Below the pieces are notes generated by a model, which had not been told where the DNA came from, searched no databases, and saw only the letters and a program-made list of their open reading frames with translations. 64,000 nucleotides of DNA from an uncultured Prevotellaceae bacterium (GTDB lineage Bacteria > Bacteroidota > Bacteroidia > Bacteroidales > Bacteroidaceae). A program made the translations under genes and the position numbers. The stretch lies in NCBI GenBank assembly GCA_947304115.1, contig CAMZAE010000004.1, positions 29,457 through 93,456 of the forward strand, given 5' to 3'. This document shows, one piece after another, positions 1 through 7,659 of the stretch (its first letter is position 1; the number at the start of each line of letters is the position of its first letter).

Positions 1-920
1 GAATAAGATGCATCACTTATAGTTGGACTCAATGTAAATATGCCTGGACGTTTCCCATCACTTGCGAGAATAACGGCAGTCCCTTTTGGCACAATGCCTG
101 CGGTATTACCATCTGCAATGGTTTTATATGTGAGTTTCCCATTGGAAGCATTAGTGACAACTTGTGCAGATAGGCCATTGGGTAATACGTAAGCAAACTG
201 AGAGTTATAGAATGTAGAGTAACCTGCAGTAGAAATAGTTATGTCAACTGAATTTTCCCTAATGTTTAAGAATTCCTTCCAACCTTGTATTTTTTGATAT
301 TTTGATTTAGTTCCAGCAGGAACATATAGTATCGCGTTATCAAAAACCACTTGTTCAAATGTTCTATAAGTAGAAGAGGATTTCCAATACAACTCAAACG
401 TAAACACTCTGGTAATACTGGAATAAATAGTTTCTATTGCTTTACAATTCTGAAAAGCACAAGGTCTAATTCCTTCTAATGTTGATGGAAAAACAATGTT
501 TTTCAATTTAGGACACTGACGAAATGCAGCAGTACCAATATATCTGACACCTTCGGGAATTTCAACAGATTCCAAATGGGGAGATTGAGCAAAAGCACCT
601 CCTTCTATACCTGTGACATTATATTCAACTCCTGCATACTTAATCTTTGATGGAATTTTAATGGTAGTTTCCTGATAAGCAGACCATCCATAATCATATG
701 GACTAGTTGGCAACCCGTCAGAGTCATAATAACGATTACCAAGATGGGCTTCCTTATCTGAATAAAGATAATAATACAGTACCACTCCGTCTTCGTTTTT
801 TATACCAACTGTATTAGAAGTTCTCACTTCAGCTATAGCATCCATGCCAATTGCTATAAGACAAATAAATATGAGAATAGTTTTATAGAGTAGCATCGAA
901 ATTTTTAACATTTTATTCAT
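1..920 (-). CDS. BspA-like leucine-rich repeat surface protein (3' end cut by window)
   Basis: The reading frame is open from the ATG at 920 to the window edge (306 codons), so the C-terminus is missing. Residues ~6-24 form a hydrophobic signal or anchor segment. The middle has at least two LRR_5-type repeats, for example SVEIPEGVRYIGTAAFRQC followed by NIVFPSTLEGIRPCAFQNC, the hallmark of BspA/TpLRR proteins, which in this order are usually surface adhesins or unknown. After a VFDNAILYVPAGT segment the chain leaves the repeats for a beta-rich region that would carry any sorting signal. It is the last gene of a three-gene minus-strand operon (6-bp gap upstream). Family confident; ligand unknown. 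Confidence 0.85.
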   Translation of the reverse strand, partial: MNKMLKISMLLYKTILIFICLIAIGMDAIAEVRTSNTVGIKNEDGVVLYYYLYSDKEAHLGNRYYDSDGLPTSPYDYGWSAYQETTIKIPSKIKYAGVEYNVTGIEGGAFAQSPHLESVEIPEGVRYIGTAAFRQCPKLKNIVFPSTLEGIRPCAFQNCKAIETIYSSITRVFTFELYWKSSSTYRTFEQVVFDNAILYVPAGTKSKYQKIQGWKEFLNIRENSVDITISTAGYSTFYNSQFAYVLPNGLSAQVVTNASNGKLTYKTIADGNTAGIVPKGTAVILASDGKRPGIFTLSPTISDASY

Positions 921-926
921 AATCTG

Positions 927-1157
927 TTAGTCTTTAATTTTGTATTTCTCAAGTTGATAACTCTCTATAAGTTCGAAGACTTCATAAATGTCTTCTTTGA
1001 ATTCAGGAATTCTATATCTAACTCCTTCAGGTGTCTTTAGTATACCAGTAAGGGGATAATCCTTAGCGTCTAATAAACCCTCAAACGTGTACCCATTAAC
1101 AAACTTGAGGATAGCAGTGCCATCTGGCATTCGTGATGTAATTTCAAATAATTTCAT
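927..1157 (-). CDS. small hypothetical protein (76 aa)
   Basis: A 76-residue acidic protein starting MKLFEITSRMPDG, with no signal peptide, membrane segment or motif I recognise. It lies 6 bp upstream of the BspA-like gene and 7 bp downstream of a zinc-ribbon protein on the same strand, so the three are probably co-transcribed. The tight spacing and an open frame that fills the gap are the only support that it is real. No function assigned. Confidence 0.55.
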   Translation of the reverse strand: MKLFEITSRMPDGTAILKFVNGYTFEGLLDAKDYPLTGILKTPEGVRYRIPEFKEDIYEVFELIESYQLEKYKIKD

Positions 1158-1164
1158 GTTCTTT

Positions 1165-1374
1165 TTATGTTAAATCAGACAGTTCGCTTTCTATACTTTC
1201 TATTTTCTCTTTCAACTCATCTATTTGGCTCTGTGCATCTTGAAAGAATCCCAAATATTTTTTACAATTGTTACACATAAAAGCTTTTAACAAAATGCCG
1301 TCAAATTCCACATCTACAACAGAAAGTGAGGAATTAGAATTCTCACAAAAGGGGCAATCAGGATAATGTACCAT
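1165..1374 (-). CDS. small zinc-ribbon-like protein
   Basis: 69 residues from the ATG at 1374; a GTG at 1401 would add nine. Two CxxC pairs (CPFC near residue 8 and CNNC near residue 35) about 25 residues apart form a likely single zinc ribbon, followed by a short charged helix (DAQSQIDELKEKIESIESELSD) that could be a coiled coil. It is the first gene of the minus-strand operon leading to the BspA-like protein. Role unknown; nucleic-acid or protein binding is only an inference from the fold. Confidence 0.6.
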   Translation of the reverse strand: MVHYPDCPFCENSNSSLSVVDVEFDGILLKAFMCNNCKKYLGFFQDAQSQIDELKEKIESIESELSDLT

Positions 1375-1424
1375 ACATGCATCATTTTGCCTATAGCACA
1401 CCAGATTCAGCGGTTAATAATGTT

Positions 1425-1697
1425 AAATGGAAAGACGTGGGTGCTCTACTTTCGCTTATCCCACGTGCGGGCTCTCGCATTGCCTTGCTCAGGATAAGCA
1501 ACTCGAGATAGCCCACGTCGTGATATATTGAGACCGCCCCATAAAAGCGAGGTCAGAGCACAATACACCCAATGTGGACGTTTCGGTTGCGTTTCTTCTG
1601 AGCTTTGATTTGCGAGATCTGCACGTCGAAGATAACGTTCGTAAACGTCCTTTTTTACCAATAAGTTTCGACCCGCCACCCTTTCGGGCTATCCGAG
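1425..1697 (-). ncRNA. probable structured RNA, unknown class
   Basis: A Bacteroidetes promoter at 1704-1735 reads leftward into a stretch with many long-range complementary segments: GNRA-type hairpin CCC-GAAA-GGG near the 5' end; 1576-1583 with 1643-1650 (8 bp); 1441-1447 with 1555-1561 (7 bp); 1454-1461 with 1492-1499 (8 bp); 1469-1477 with 1504-1514; 1434-1441 with 1512-1519 (8 bp). Some helices exclude each other, so it may switch. A GTG-started frame across 1446-1679 has no convincing protein features, and I think it is a shadow of the RNA. Ends are approximate. An alternative is a remnant of an interspersed repeat. Confidence 0.5.
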
Positions 1698-1703
1698 TCT
1701 GTG

Positions 1704-1735
1704 CAAAGGTACGAAATAACTCGTATATAATGCAA
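1704..1735 (-). promoter_or_regulatory. promoter of the structured RNA
   Basis: On the minus strand the -7 box TACCTTTG lies at 1704-1711 and a TTGC -33 box at 1732-1735, exactly 20 bp apart, the Bacteroidetes spacing. No protein start follows within a convincing distance. Confidence 0.65.
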
Positions 1736-1938
1736 GTTTTCAGCAAAAAAGATTTGTAAGAAGCAGAAAAAGTCCTTACGCTTTGCAATATCAAAAGTAT
1801 ATTGGGAGAGCAAAATCCCTAAATCCGAATTGACAGAGTGCCGAACAGAGTGTGGCCTTATGGGTTTAATAAATGCCAAAGATAGGAAACAAAACATATT
1901 TCTTTATTGGACTAACCTTTAATTCGAGAAATATGTCG

Positions 1939-1946
1939 TACCTTTG
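1939..1946 (+). promoter_or_regulatory. prfC promoter (-7 box TACCTTTG)
   Basis: TACCTTTG with a TTTA -33 element 20 bp upstream, about 50 bp before the prfC ATG. The leader between them is filled by AAAT-type direct words (1968-2001). Confidence 0.65.
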
Positions 1947-1995
1947 CGGCACGAAAATGATATAACCCATTAAATAGTAAATCGTAAATTGTCAA

Positions 1996-3645
1996 ATGGT
2001 AAATGAAATAACGCGCCGTCGCACCTTTGCCATCATCTCGCACCCCGATGCCGGCAAGACAACCCTCACCGAGAAGTTGCTCCTCTTCGGCGGACAGATT
2101 CAGGTGGCTGGTGCCGTGAAGAGCAACAAGATACGCAAGACCGCAACCAGCGACTGGATGGAAATCGAGAAGCAACGCGGCATCAGTGTGACCACATCGG
2201 TCATGGAGTTCGATTACAGACCCACCCCCAGCCCCTCCCTCTATGGAGGGGAGAAAAAAGCCCTCCCCCTAGAGGGGGAGCGAGGAGAGGGTCCGTTATA
2301 CAAGGTCAACATCCTCGACACCCCTGGCCACCAGGACTTTGCCGAAGACACTTTCCGCACTTTGACTGCTGTCGATAGTGCCATCATCGTTGTTGACGGA
2401 GCCAAGGGCGTTGAGGCGCAGACGCGAAAGCTGATGGAGGTCTGCCGTATGCGCAAGACGCCCGTCATCATCTTCATCAACAAGATGGACCGCGAGGGCA
2501 AAGACCCCTTCGACCTGCTCGACGAGCTGGAGGAAGAGCTGCAAATCAGCGTCCGTCCTCTCTCTTGGCCCATCAATCAGGGAGCCAAGTTCAAGGGCGT
2601 CTATAACATATACGAGCAGAACCTCAACCTCTTCACGCCCGACAAGCAGAAGGTGACGGAGAAGGTAGAGGTGGATATCAATAGTCAGGAACTCGACGAG
2701 CAAGTGGGTGAGCGGGATGCTGCCAAGCTTCGTGAAGACCTTGAGTTGGTGGATGGCGTCTATCCTGAGTTCGATGTGCAGAGCTACCTCGATGCAGATG
2801 TTGCGCCTGTCTTCTTTGGCTCTGCCTTGAACAACTTTGGCGTGCAGGAATTGCTCGACTGCTTCGTTCAGATTGCTCCTTACCCACGCCCAACGAAAGC
2901 CGAGGAACGAACCGTCACACCAGACGAGCCTAAGTTTACCGGCTTCATCTTCAAGATAACGGCCAACATTGACCCGAATCACCGCTCCTGTATTGCTTTC
3001 TGCAAGGTATGTTCGGGCAAGTTCATTCGTAACGCTCCTTATCTTCATGTCCGTCAAGGCAAGACGCTTCGATTCTCCAGCCCTACGCAGTTCATGGCGC
3101 AACGCAAGGAAACCATCGATGAGGCTTGGCCGGGCGACATCGTCGGTCTGCCAGACAACGGCATCTTCAAGATTGGCGACACCCTGACCGAAGGCGAACT
3201 GCTGCACTATCGCGGCCTGCCTTCCTTCTCGCCCGAGATGTTCAAGTACATCGAGAATGCTGACCCCATGAAGACCAAGCAACTTGAGAAGGGCATCAAT
3301 CAGCTTATGGACGAAGGCGTGGCGCAGCTCTTCATCAATCAGTTCAACAACCGCAAGGTCATCGGCACCGTCGGCCAGTTGCAGTTCGAGGTCATCCAAT
3401 ACCGCTTGGAGAACGAGTACGGCGCCAAGTGCCGCTGGGAACCCATCAGCCTTTATAAGGCCTGTTGGGTAGAGGCAATGCCTGGCTACGAGCAAGAACT
3501 TGAGAACTTCAAGAAGCGCAAGCATCAGTATATGGCTCGTGACCGCGAAGGCCGCGACGTCTTCCTCGCCGATTCAGGCTACGTCCTCCAAATGGCCCAA
3601 CAAGACTTCGAGCACATCCGCTTCCACTTCACAAGCGAGTTCTAA
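1996..3645 (+). CDS. prfC: peptide chain release factor 3 (RF3)
   Basis: GTPase that recycles RF1/RF2 from the ribosome after termination. G1 motif [13 protein letters not shown] (~15-27), G2 region [10 protein letters not shown]3 DTPGHQDF, G4 NKMD, followed by the RF3-type domains II and III. Compared with RF3 generally, about 27 residues (~75-101, [14 protein letters not shown]...) are inserted between switch I and the DTPGH motif. They are encoded by a palindromic C/G-rich element (2220-2292), and the frame is kept. The insertion should fall in the beta2-beta3 hairpin next to switch I, so it is probably tolerated. The ATG lies inside a run of AAATGGT-like words. A strong promoter precedes it. 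Confidence 0.95.
   Translation: MVNEITRRRTFAIISHPDAGKTTLTEKLLLFGGQIQVAGAVKSNKIRKTATSDWMEIEKQRGISVTTSVMEFDYRPTPSPSLYGGEKKALPLEGERGEGPLYKVNILDTPGHQDFAEDTFRTLTAVDSAIIVVDGAKGVEAQTRKLMEVCRMRKTPVIIFINKMDREGKDPFDLLDELEEELQISVRPLSWPINQGAKFKGVYNIYEQNLNLFTPDKQKVTEKVEVDINSQELDEQVGERDAAKLREDLELVDGVYPEFDVQSYLDADVAPVFFGSALNNFGVQELLDCFVQIAPYPRPTKAEERTVTPDEPKFTGFIFKITANIDPNHRSCIAFCKVCSGKFIRNAPYLHVRQGKTLRFSSPTQFMAQRKETIDEAWPGDIVGLPDNGIFKIGDTLTEGELLHYRGLPSFSPEMFKYIENADPMKTKQLEKGINQLMDEGVAQLFINQFNNRKVIGTVGQLQFEVIQYRLENEYGAKCRWEPISLYKACWVEAMPGYEQELENFKKRKHQYMARDREGRDVFLADSGYVLQMAQQDFEHIRFHFTSEF
2220..2292 (+). repeat. palindromic element inserted in frame in prfC
   Basis: Two back-to-back hairpins, CCCCTCC/GGAGGGG around 2232-2251 and CTCCCCC/GGGGGAG around 2263-2280, in a C/G-rich patch unlike the flanking codons. 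Related patches occur at 8241-8277, 36945-36980, 39104-39175, 42528-42596 and 63624-63652. Confidence 0.75.
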
Positions 3646-3657
3646 ACATAGATAAGC

Positions 3658-3740
3658 AACCACGGATTGCACGGATTAAACGGATGTTTCTTTGGTTGTC
3701 ATAGCGACCTAAATCCGTAAAATCCGTGCAATCCGTTGTT
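3658..3740. repeat. REP-like inverted repeat (CCACGGATTGCACGGATT family)
   Basis: Left arm 3658-3685 and right arm 3711-3740 are near-perfect complements of about 24 bp built on the word CACGGATT, with a ~25-nt loop. It starts 13 bp after the prfC stop and could stop transcription. Relatives are at 30408-30563 and a half copy near 39980-40005. It leads straight into the 41-bp array. Confidence 0.75.
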
Positions 3741-3750
3741 CCAAACGCCT

Positions 3751-4037
3751 TTGCCCACGTTGGGCAAACGTGTTTTTCCAAAATTTCATCCTTGCCCAGC
3801 CTGGGCAAACGTGTTTTCGTTTCAAGAAGCTCTTGCCCATCGCTGACAAGCATGTTTTATTTTCAAATTGCCTTTGCCCGCACTGGGCAAGCGATTTATT
3901 TTTCAATTTCACATTTGCCCGCATCGGGCAAGCATTTTATTTTTTTGTATCTCCCTTGCCCAAGCTGGGCAAGAGTAATTTTTTCTGAAAACAGCCTTGC
4001 GCAATCCGCGCAAGCCCTTTTTTGATTTATTTCATCG
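3751..4037. repeat. 41-bp periodic hairpin array (7 units)
   Basis: Seven 17-bp odd-centred palindromes start at 3751, 3792, 3833, 3874, 3915, 3956 and 3997, exactly 41 bp apart. Each is TTGCCC-N5-GGGCAA or a variant. Unit 7 (TTGCGC-N5-GCGCAA) changes both arms together, so pairing is kept; unit 3 has one mismatched pair. The 24-bp intervals differ but begin RCRTG or similar and then run T-rich, so each unit resembles a small terminator. The arms are well conserved while the five centre bases vary. It is not a CRISPR (no exact repeat, no cas genes, related intervals). Confidence 0.85.
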
Positions 4038-4077
4038 AAAATTAAGCCTTCATGCATCATGTTTCAGATAAACTTCG

Positions 4078-4085
4078 TATATTTG
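4078..4085 (+). promoter_or_regulatory. promoter of structured RNA / leader
   Basis: TATATTTG -7 box; the -33 region is weak. It lies 40 bp after the last array hairpin and drives either an independent RNA or a long leader for the TonB-C gene. Confidence 0.5.
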
Positions 4086-4090
4086 CACCG

Positions 4091-4272
4091 TGTTTCGCAA
4101 GAGACACAACTTCATTTGCTCAATCACTCTGCTGAACTGCGACCTCAAAAGAGTTATTAAACGAGCAAAACCTAATATCCGTTGAAGCTGTACCATCGAG
4201 TGCAGACTTCTCCATAGGATATTAGAGGTTGTCGCAGACCTAGCAGAGTGTATGGCGGGTCTGCACTTTTCT
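4091..4272 (+). ncRNA. rod-shaped structured RNA or attenuated leader
   Basis: Nested helices: 4125-4133 with 4242-4250 (CACTCTGCT/AGCAGAGTG), 4139-4146 with 4225-4235, 4172-4180 with 4217-4225 (CTAATATCC/GGATATTAG), and an apical GAAG-CTGTAC hairpin. A 5' hairpin GTGTTTC-GCAA-GAGACAC precedes them. At the 3' end GCAGACC (4235-4241) pairs with GGTCTGC (4258-4264) followed by ACTTTTCTT, a terminator whose loop contains the distal strand of the first helix, so the two folds compete. The length (~180 nt) and shape recall 6S RNA but the termini do not pair, so no class is assigned. Confidence 0.5.
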
Positions 4273-4338
4273 TATGCCCATAAGTTAGTGCCTATTGCCG
4301 ATGTGAATGTGAATAAGTGCCAATTAAAACGAAAAAAA

Positions 4339-5601
4339 ATGGATAAAGTAATGAATAATTATAGGTATGGGATGCTGACGATGGCAGCTCTTGTATTTCT
4401 TTCTATTTCTTCTTATGGTAAAACCAACAACAGGAAAGACCATGATTTAAGAGGCTCTGTTTGTGCAGTAGTTGTAAAGAACATAGAGTTTTCGATTAAA
4501 TTTGGTGAAGTTGTACCCACAGGAAAATCTAATGATACCTTATACTATTTCCTTAAAAATGGGAATGTGTATGCAGAAGTATATACACCAAATAAATATA
4601 AAAGATTCGAATACGATGGACACAATAACTTAACCGAGGAAATGTGTGTCAATGTTGGAGAAGGGAAAGAATGCGAAATTGGCGATAGTATTTACCTTCT
4701 TAACGACACAACAAATCACAAACTAAATCAGTATGTTTATGATTCGGAAGACAGATTGAAAGAAATAAAATGCTTCACAAAGTGGAATGACTATTTAAAG
4801 CAATATCATCGTATCGTCTACACCTATACTTCAAAAGGGAAAACTATTACATATTATAAGGAAGAGGGAATTGAAAAGGAAGAATCATATTTTGGAAATA
4901 TGCATGTAAAAAAAGAATATCCATTAAAAGAAGGAATAGCAGATATCATAGAAACCGAGACATTGGATGAAAATAGAAATCCAATAAAGGTTGAAATAAA
5001 AATGGGGAAATCCTTCGCTTTAGTAAATGCATTCATTACTTATAACGAATATGGAAATCAAATAAAAATAGTAAAGAATGGAACAGTTCAAAATCAACAG
5101 CGAAAATCTACCGAAACAATACAATACGTTTATGATAAACAAGGCAATTGGATAAAAAAGATGCATTACGAAGATGGCAAACTGAAAGAATGGATAGAAC
5201 GCGAAATTTCTTATGCTGTTTCTGATAGTGATTATTCCAAGAATATGGAAGAAATAAAAAGAATGGAAGTGGGAAGTCAAGCCAAAAGGAAAAGAGTTCT
5301 TACAGAAGAAAATGCTCAGTTCCCTGGAGGAGATTATGCTTGCTTTAATTGGCTTTCGGAACATATACACATGCCTGCGGAAGCTATGGAAAATGGCATA
5401 CAGGGAAGAGTGATAGTCAACTTTATTATTGAATGTGACGGCTCAATTTCATGTGTTAGAATTGTAAGGGGGGTGTCGGAAGCGTTAGATAAAGAAGCGT
5501 TACGAGTAGTTAAGAGTATGCCAAAGTGGAAGCCAGCGATGCAGGATGGACAGCCAGTTCGTAGTGAATTTACTTTACCAATAATGTTTAGATTAAATTA
5601 A
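4339..5601 (+). CDS. secreted protein with YD-like repeats and TonB C-terminal domain
   Basis: Start chosen at the ATG 4339 (MDKVMNNYRYGM), which gives a signal peptide (MLTMAALVFLSISSYG); an in-frame ATG at 4252 lies within the upstream RNA fold. The middle has loose repeats of the form Y-YD-GN (FEYDGHNNLTEE, YVYDSEDRLKEI, YNEYGNQIKIV, YVYDKQGNWIKK), like RHS/YD repeats. The last ~75 residues (GIQGRVIVNFIIECDGSI...WKPAMQDGQPV) are a TonB_C domain, here without the usual TonB N-terminal membrane anchor. It probably acts in the periplasm or at the surface; role unknown. AT-richer than its neighbours. Confidence 0.8.
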   Translation: MDKVMNNYRYGMLTMAALVFLSISSYGKTNNRKDHDLRGSVCAVVVKNIEFSIKFGEVVPTGKSNDTLYYFLKNGNVYAEVYTPNKYKRFEYDGHNNLTEEMCVNVGEGKECEIGDSIYLLNDTTNHKLNQYVYDSEDRLKEIKCFTKWNDYLKQYHRIVYTYTSKGKTITYYKEEGIEKEESYFGNMHVKKEYPLKEGIADIIETETLDENRNPIKVEIKMGKSFALVNAFITYNEYGNQIKIVKNGTVQNQQRKSTETIQYVYDKQGNWIKKMHYEDGKLKEWIEREISYAVSDSDYSKNMEEIKRMEVGSQAKRKRVLTEENAQFPGGDYACFNWLSEHIHMPAEAMENGIQGRVIVNFIIECDGSISCVRIVRGVSEALDKEALRVVKSMPKWKPAMQDGQPVRSEFTLPIMFRLN

Positions 5602-5608
5602 AAAGAAG

Positions 5609-6121
5609 ATGAATTACACAAATGTTAAGATGAGAGCAGATGGCGACACAATTCGCTTTGCCCTTTTGAAAGACGGTGAACAAATGCTATATGTGTTTGG
5701 CGTAAACCCAAGTACTGCCACAGACAAGAAGCCTGACCGTACAATGCAAAAGGTTCTTGGCTTTGCTGAGCGTAATGGTTTTGACGGTTTTGTTATGATG
5801 AACCTTTATCCTTTGCGAAGTACCAATCCTCGTGCTTTACCAAAAGTGTTGGATGTAGAACTGCATCAAAGAAATCTTGCAGAGATAAAAGACGTGATGA
5901 GCAATAAAAAGAATCCTGTTGTCCTCTTAGCATTCGGCAACGCTATTGGCATGGCTCCGTATTTGAAGAAATGCCTAAAAGATATTGTTACAATGCTTCA
6001 ACCATTATGCCCTCAATGGAAGCAATTAGGTAAGCCTACGAAATGGGGGAATCCTCGTCATCCTCTTTATGCCCATTATGTTCCATTTGAAGACTTTGAT
6101 GTTGAAGCTTATCTAAAATAG
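5609..6121 (+). CDS. DUF1643 family protein
   Basis: 170 residues. The motif VFGVNPSTATDKKPDRTM and the downstream GFVMMNLYPLRSTNP are the DUF1643 signature; the domain fills the protein. Biochemical function is unknown; members are scattered on mobile and accessory DNA. It starts 7 bp after the TonB-C gene and ends at a strong hairpin terminator, so it may share that transcript. Confidence 0.85.
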   Translation: MNYTNVKMRADGDTIRFALLKDGEQMLYVFGVNPSTATDKKPDRTMQKVLGFAERNGFDGFVMMNLYPLRSTNPRALPKVLDVELHQRNLAEIKDVMSNKKNPVVLLAFGNAIGMAPYLKKCLKDIVTMLQPLCPQWKQLGKPTKWGNPRHPLYAHYVPFEDFDVEAYLK

Positions 6122-6134
6122 AAAAGAAGAATGA

Positions 6135-6175
6135 GCGGATAGCCCCGAAACTTCGTCGGCTATCCGCTTGTTTCT
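6135..6175. terminator. bidirectional terminator, copy 1
   Basis: GCGGATAGCC (6135-6144) pairs perfectly with GGCTATCCGC (6158-6167); T-rich on both outer sides. It serves the DUF1643 gene and the leftward DUF2442 gene. A near-identical copy is at 6856-6896. Confidence 0.85.
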
Positions 6176-6188
6176 TTGTTTTGAACAA

Positions 6189-6422
6189 TTATGCTGCTTG
6201 CCCTATGTCGTGCAGGAACTCGGGGGCGAGGTCGGCACCATTGGCCCACTCAATGGTGTAACCCGTGAGGCCGTACTGGGTGAATTTGTCAAGGTCAAGT
6301 AACTCTCCGAACACCTCGCCCGTGAGATAGGGCTTAAGGTCAACCAACTTGCGCGTCCCGTCGTTGAAGGTGAGCAGCAGCTCGTAGTCCTTCACATAAT
6401 CAGCGTCTGTCACTTTAAGCAT
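6189..6422 (-). CDS. DUF2442 domain protein, copy 1
   Basis: 77 residues matching DUF2442 (LLLTFNDGTRKLVDLKPYLTG...EWANGADLAPEFLHDIG). DUF2442 genes commonly sit beside DUF4160 genes and the pair has been suggested to be toxin-antitoxin-like; I know of no proof. A real Shine-Dalgarno site (AGGAGG at ~6430-6435) precedes the ATG, unusual here. Its DUF4160 partner just upstream is frameshifted. About half identical to copy 2 at 6911-7159. Confidence 0.85.
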   Translation of the reverse strand: MLKVTDADYVKDYELLLTFNDGTRKLVDLKPYLTGEVFGELLDLDKFTQYGLTGYTIEWANGADLAPEFLHDIGQAA

Positions 6423-6437
6423 AACGGTATCCTCCTA

Positions 6438-6693
6438 TTATTTTAATGGCTCTATACGTCCTATTTTCTCACCCTTCTGTGCCTTCTCCCATAAAGTAAG
6501 GATTTCAGCCTCGTGCAGATTCATCCACTCGTTCACCTTGGCAATGACTTTTGACGGGGCTTTGCCGTCCACAACTCGATCAAGCACACTGATGCTGCAC
6601 TCATAATCGCCGTAAGTGAAATGAATGCGACGGATTATGGTCGCGCCAATAGAGGCTAACGATGATTCCGAAGAATTTGCTAATTTCAGGCAT
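6438..6693 (-). pseudogene. DUF4160 domain gene, frameshifted
   Basis: From the ATG at 6693 the frame reads MPEISKFFGIIVSLYWRDHN and then PSHSFHLRRL-stop. After ~6625 another frame continues the family sequence (HFTYGDYECSISVLDRVV ... GRIEPLK-stop at 6438). The span is 256 nt against 258 for the intact copy at 7168-7425, so two bases are missing in the Asn-Pro-x-His-Phe motif. It is upstream of DUF2442 copy 1 with its own TATATTTG promoter (6725-6732). An assembly error is possible but would have to remove exactly two bases. Confidence 0.8.
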
Positions 6694-6855
6694 AGTCGAA
6701 TATGGTTTTTTAATGATTCTTGTGCAAATATAACACTTATCTTTGAGACTTCGTTTCTTCTTTCCTGTTTTTCTTCACTTTTATTTAATAAATGTGTCCT
6801 TATCTGGTTGTTTTCGGCGAAAAAGCTGTATCTTAACAGACAGAACTAAACAAAA

Positions 6856-6896
6856 GCGGATAGCCCCGAAACTTCGTCGGCTATCCGCTTGCTTCT
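6856..6896. terminator. bidirectional terminator, copy 2
   Basis: GCGGATAGCC (6856-6865) with GGCTATCCGC (6879-6888), the same loop and flanks as 6135-6175. The terminator was therefore duplicated together with the DUF2442-DUF4160 genes. Confidence 0.85.
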
Positions 6897-6910
6897 TTGT
6901 TTGTGAACAT

Positions 6911-7159
6911 TTATGTTGCTTGCCCTATGTCGTGCAGGAACTCGGGGGCAAAGTCAACGCCGTTGTACCACTCCAATGTCCAATCGGTGAGAGCAAACTG
7001 CACAAATTTGCGGTGGTCGCGCAACTGCTCGCGGAGCTTACCAGTGAGCAATGGTTCGAAATCAACGATGCGTCGCTCGCCGTTGCTAAACTCCAGTTCC
7101 ATTGTGTAGTCGTGCAGGTATTCCACATCGACCACTCTAAGCAATTCCTGATTTTCCAT
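6911..7159 (-). CDS. DUF2442 domain protein, copy 2
   Basis: 82 residues, DUF2442 throughout (MELEFSNGERRIVDFEPLL, EWYNGVDFAPEFLHDIGQAT). It follows its intact DUF4160 partner by 8 bp. With copy 1 it forms a tandem duplication of a two-gene module, including the terminator. Possible toxin-antitoxin role is inference from gene pairing only. Confidence 0.85.
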   Translation of the reverse strand: MENQELLRVVDVEYLHDYTMELEFSNGERRIVDFEPLLTGKLREQLRDHRKFVQFALTDWTLEWYNGVDFAPEFLHDIGQAT

Positions 7160-7167
7160 ACGAAATT

Positions 7168-7425
7168 CTATTCTAAAGGGTCAATGGGCAATGCATCTTC
7201 TCCGTTCTGTAGGCGTGCCCAGTTCGCCATCAGTTCGTCGTGGTGCTCGTCCATCCATTCGAACACCTTCTTCAAGGCTTTGCGTGGCAACTGCCCTTGT
7301 ACCACGCCTTTGCTGATGGTTACGGTGCAGCGGTAGTCACCGTATCGCACATGGAAGTGGGGCGGGTTATGGTCATCGCCAAACATCGCTATGATGATAC
7401 CAAAAAATCTACTTATCTCTGGCAT
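7168..7425 (-). CDS. DUF4160 domain protein
   Basis: 85 residues with the DUF4160 core MPEISRFFGIIIAMFGDDHN-PPHFHVRYGDY and a C-terminal helix (KKVFEWMDEHHDELMANWARLQ). The Asp-His-Asn-Pro-Pro-His-Phe-His motif is intact here, unlike the copy at 6438-6693. First gene of the module, driven by a TACCTTTG box at 7453-7460. Confidence 0.88.
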   Translation of the reverse strand: MPEISRFFGIIIAMFGDDHNPPHFHVRYGDYRCTVTISKGVVQGQLPRKALKKVFEWMDEHHDELMANWARLQNGEDALPIDPLE

Positions 7426-7452
7426 AATTGCAACGTTTGTTGTTTACTGTGG

Positions 7453-7460
7453 CAAAGGTA
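7453..7460 (-). promoter_or_regulatory. promoter of DUF4160-DUF2442 module 2
   Basis: TACCTTTG on the minus strand 28 bp before the ATG. Confidence 0.6.
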
Positions 7461-7628
7461 CGATTTTTAGTTCATAGTTCATAGCTTAGAGTTTATAATT
7501 TTTCATTTTCTCTTAATCTTTCATCCTTCAACCTTCAGCTTTGACTTCGTCGAGCCTGCTTTCGCTCGGAAATACTCAAATATAGTTGGTATTTCTCTCG
7601 CTTATTTGCAGGCTTCAACTTTCTTTCG

Positions 7629-7636
7629 TATCTTTG
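7629..7636 (+). promoter_or_regulatory. tsaC promoter
   Basis: TATCTTTG -7 box 24 bp before the ATG at 7660. Confidence 0.6.
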
Positions 7637-7659
7637 TGGCGCGATTATAAGACAGAAGC

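Noticed and set aside
1446..1679. 77-residue protein on the minus strand
   Set aside because: GTG start, no promoter-to-start logic and strong RNA pairing across it; more likely a structured RNA. A protein repeat annotated in related genomes cannot be excluded.
3726..4025. Open frames running through the 41-bp array
   Set aside because: Frames are created by the repeat (41 is not a multiple of three, so each unit is read differently) and have no start context or protein features.
3751..4037. CRISPR array
   Set aside because: Repeats are 17 bp and not identical, intervals are related to one another and T-rich, and no cas genes are nearby.
4091..4272. 6S RNA
   Set aside because: Length and rod shape fit, but the 5' and 3' ends do not pair and no template-like centre was identified; left unclassified.
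4252..4338. Extended N-terminus of the TonB-C protein from ATG 4252
   Set aside because: It overlaps the terminator fold and delays the signal peptide; ATG 4339 gives a normal exported N-terminus.
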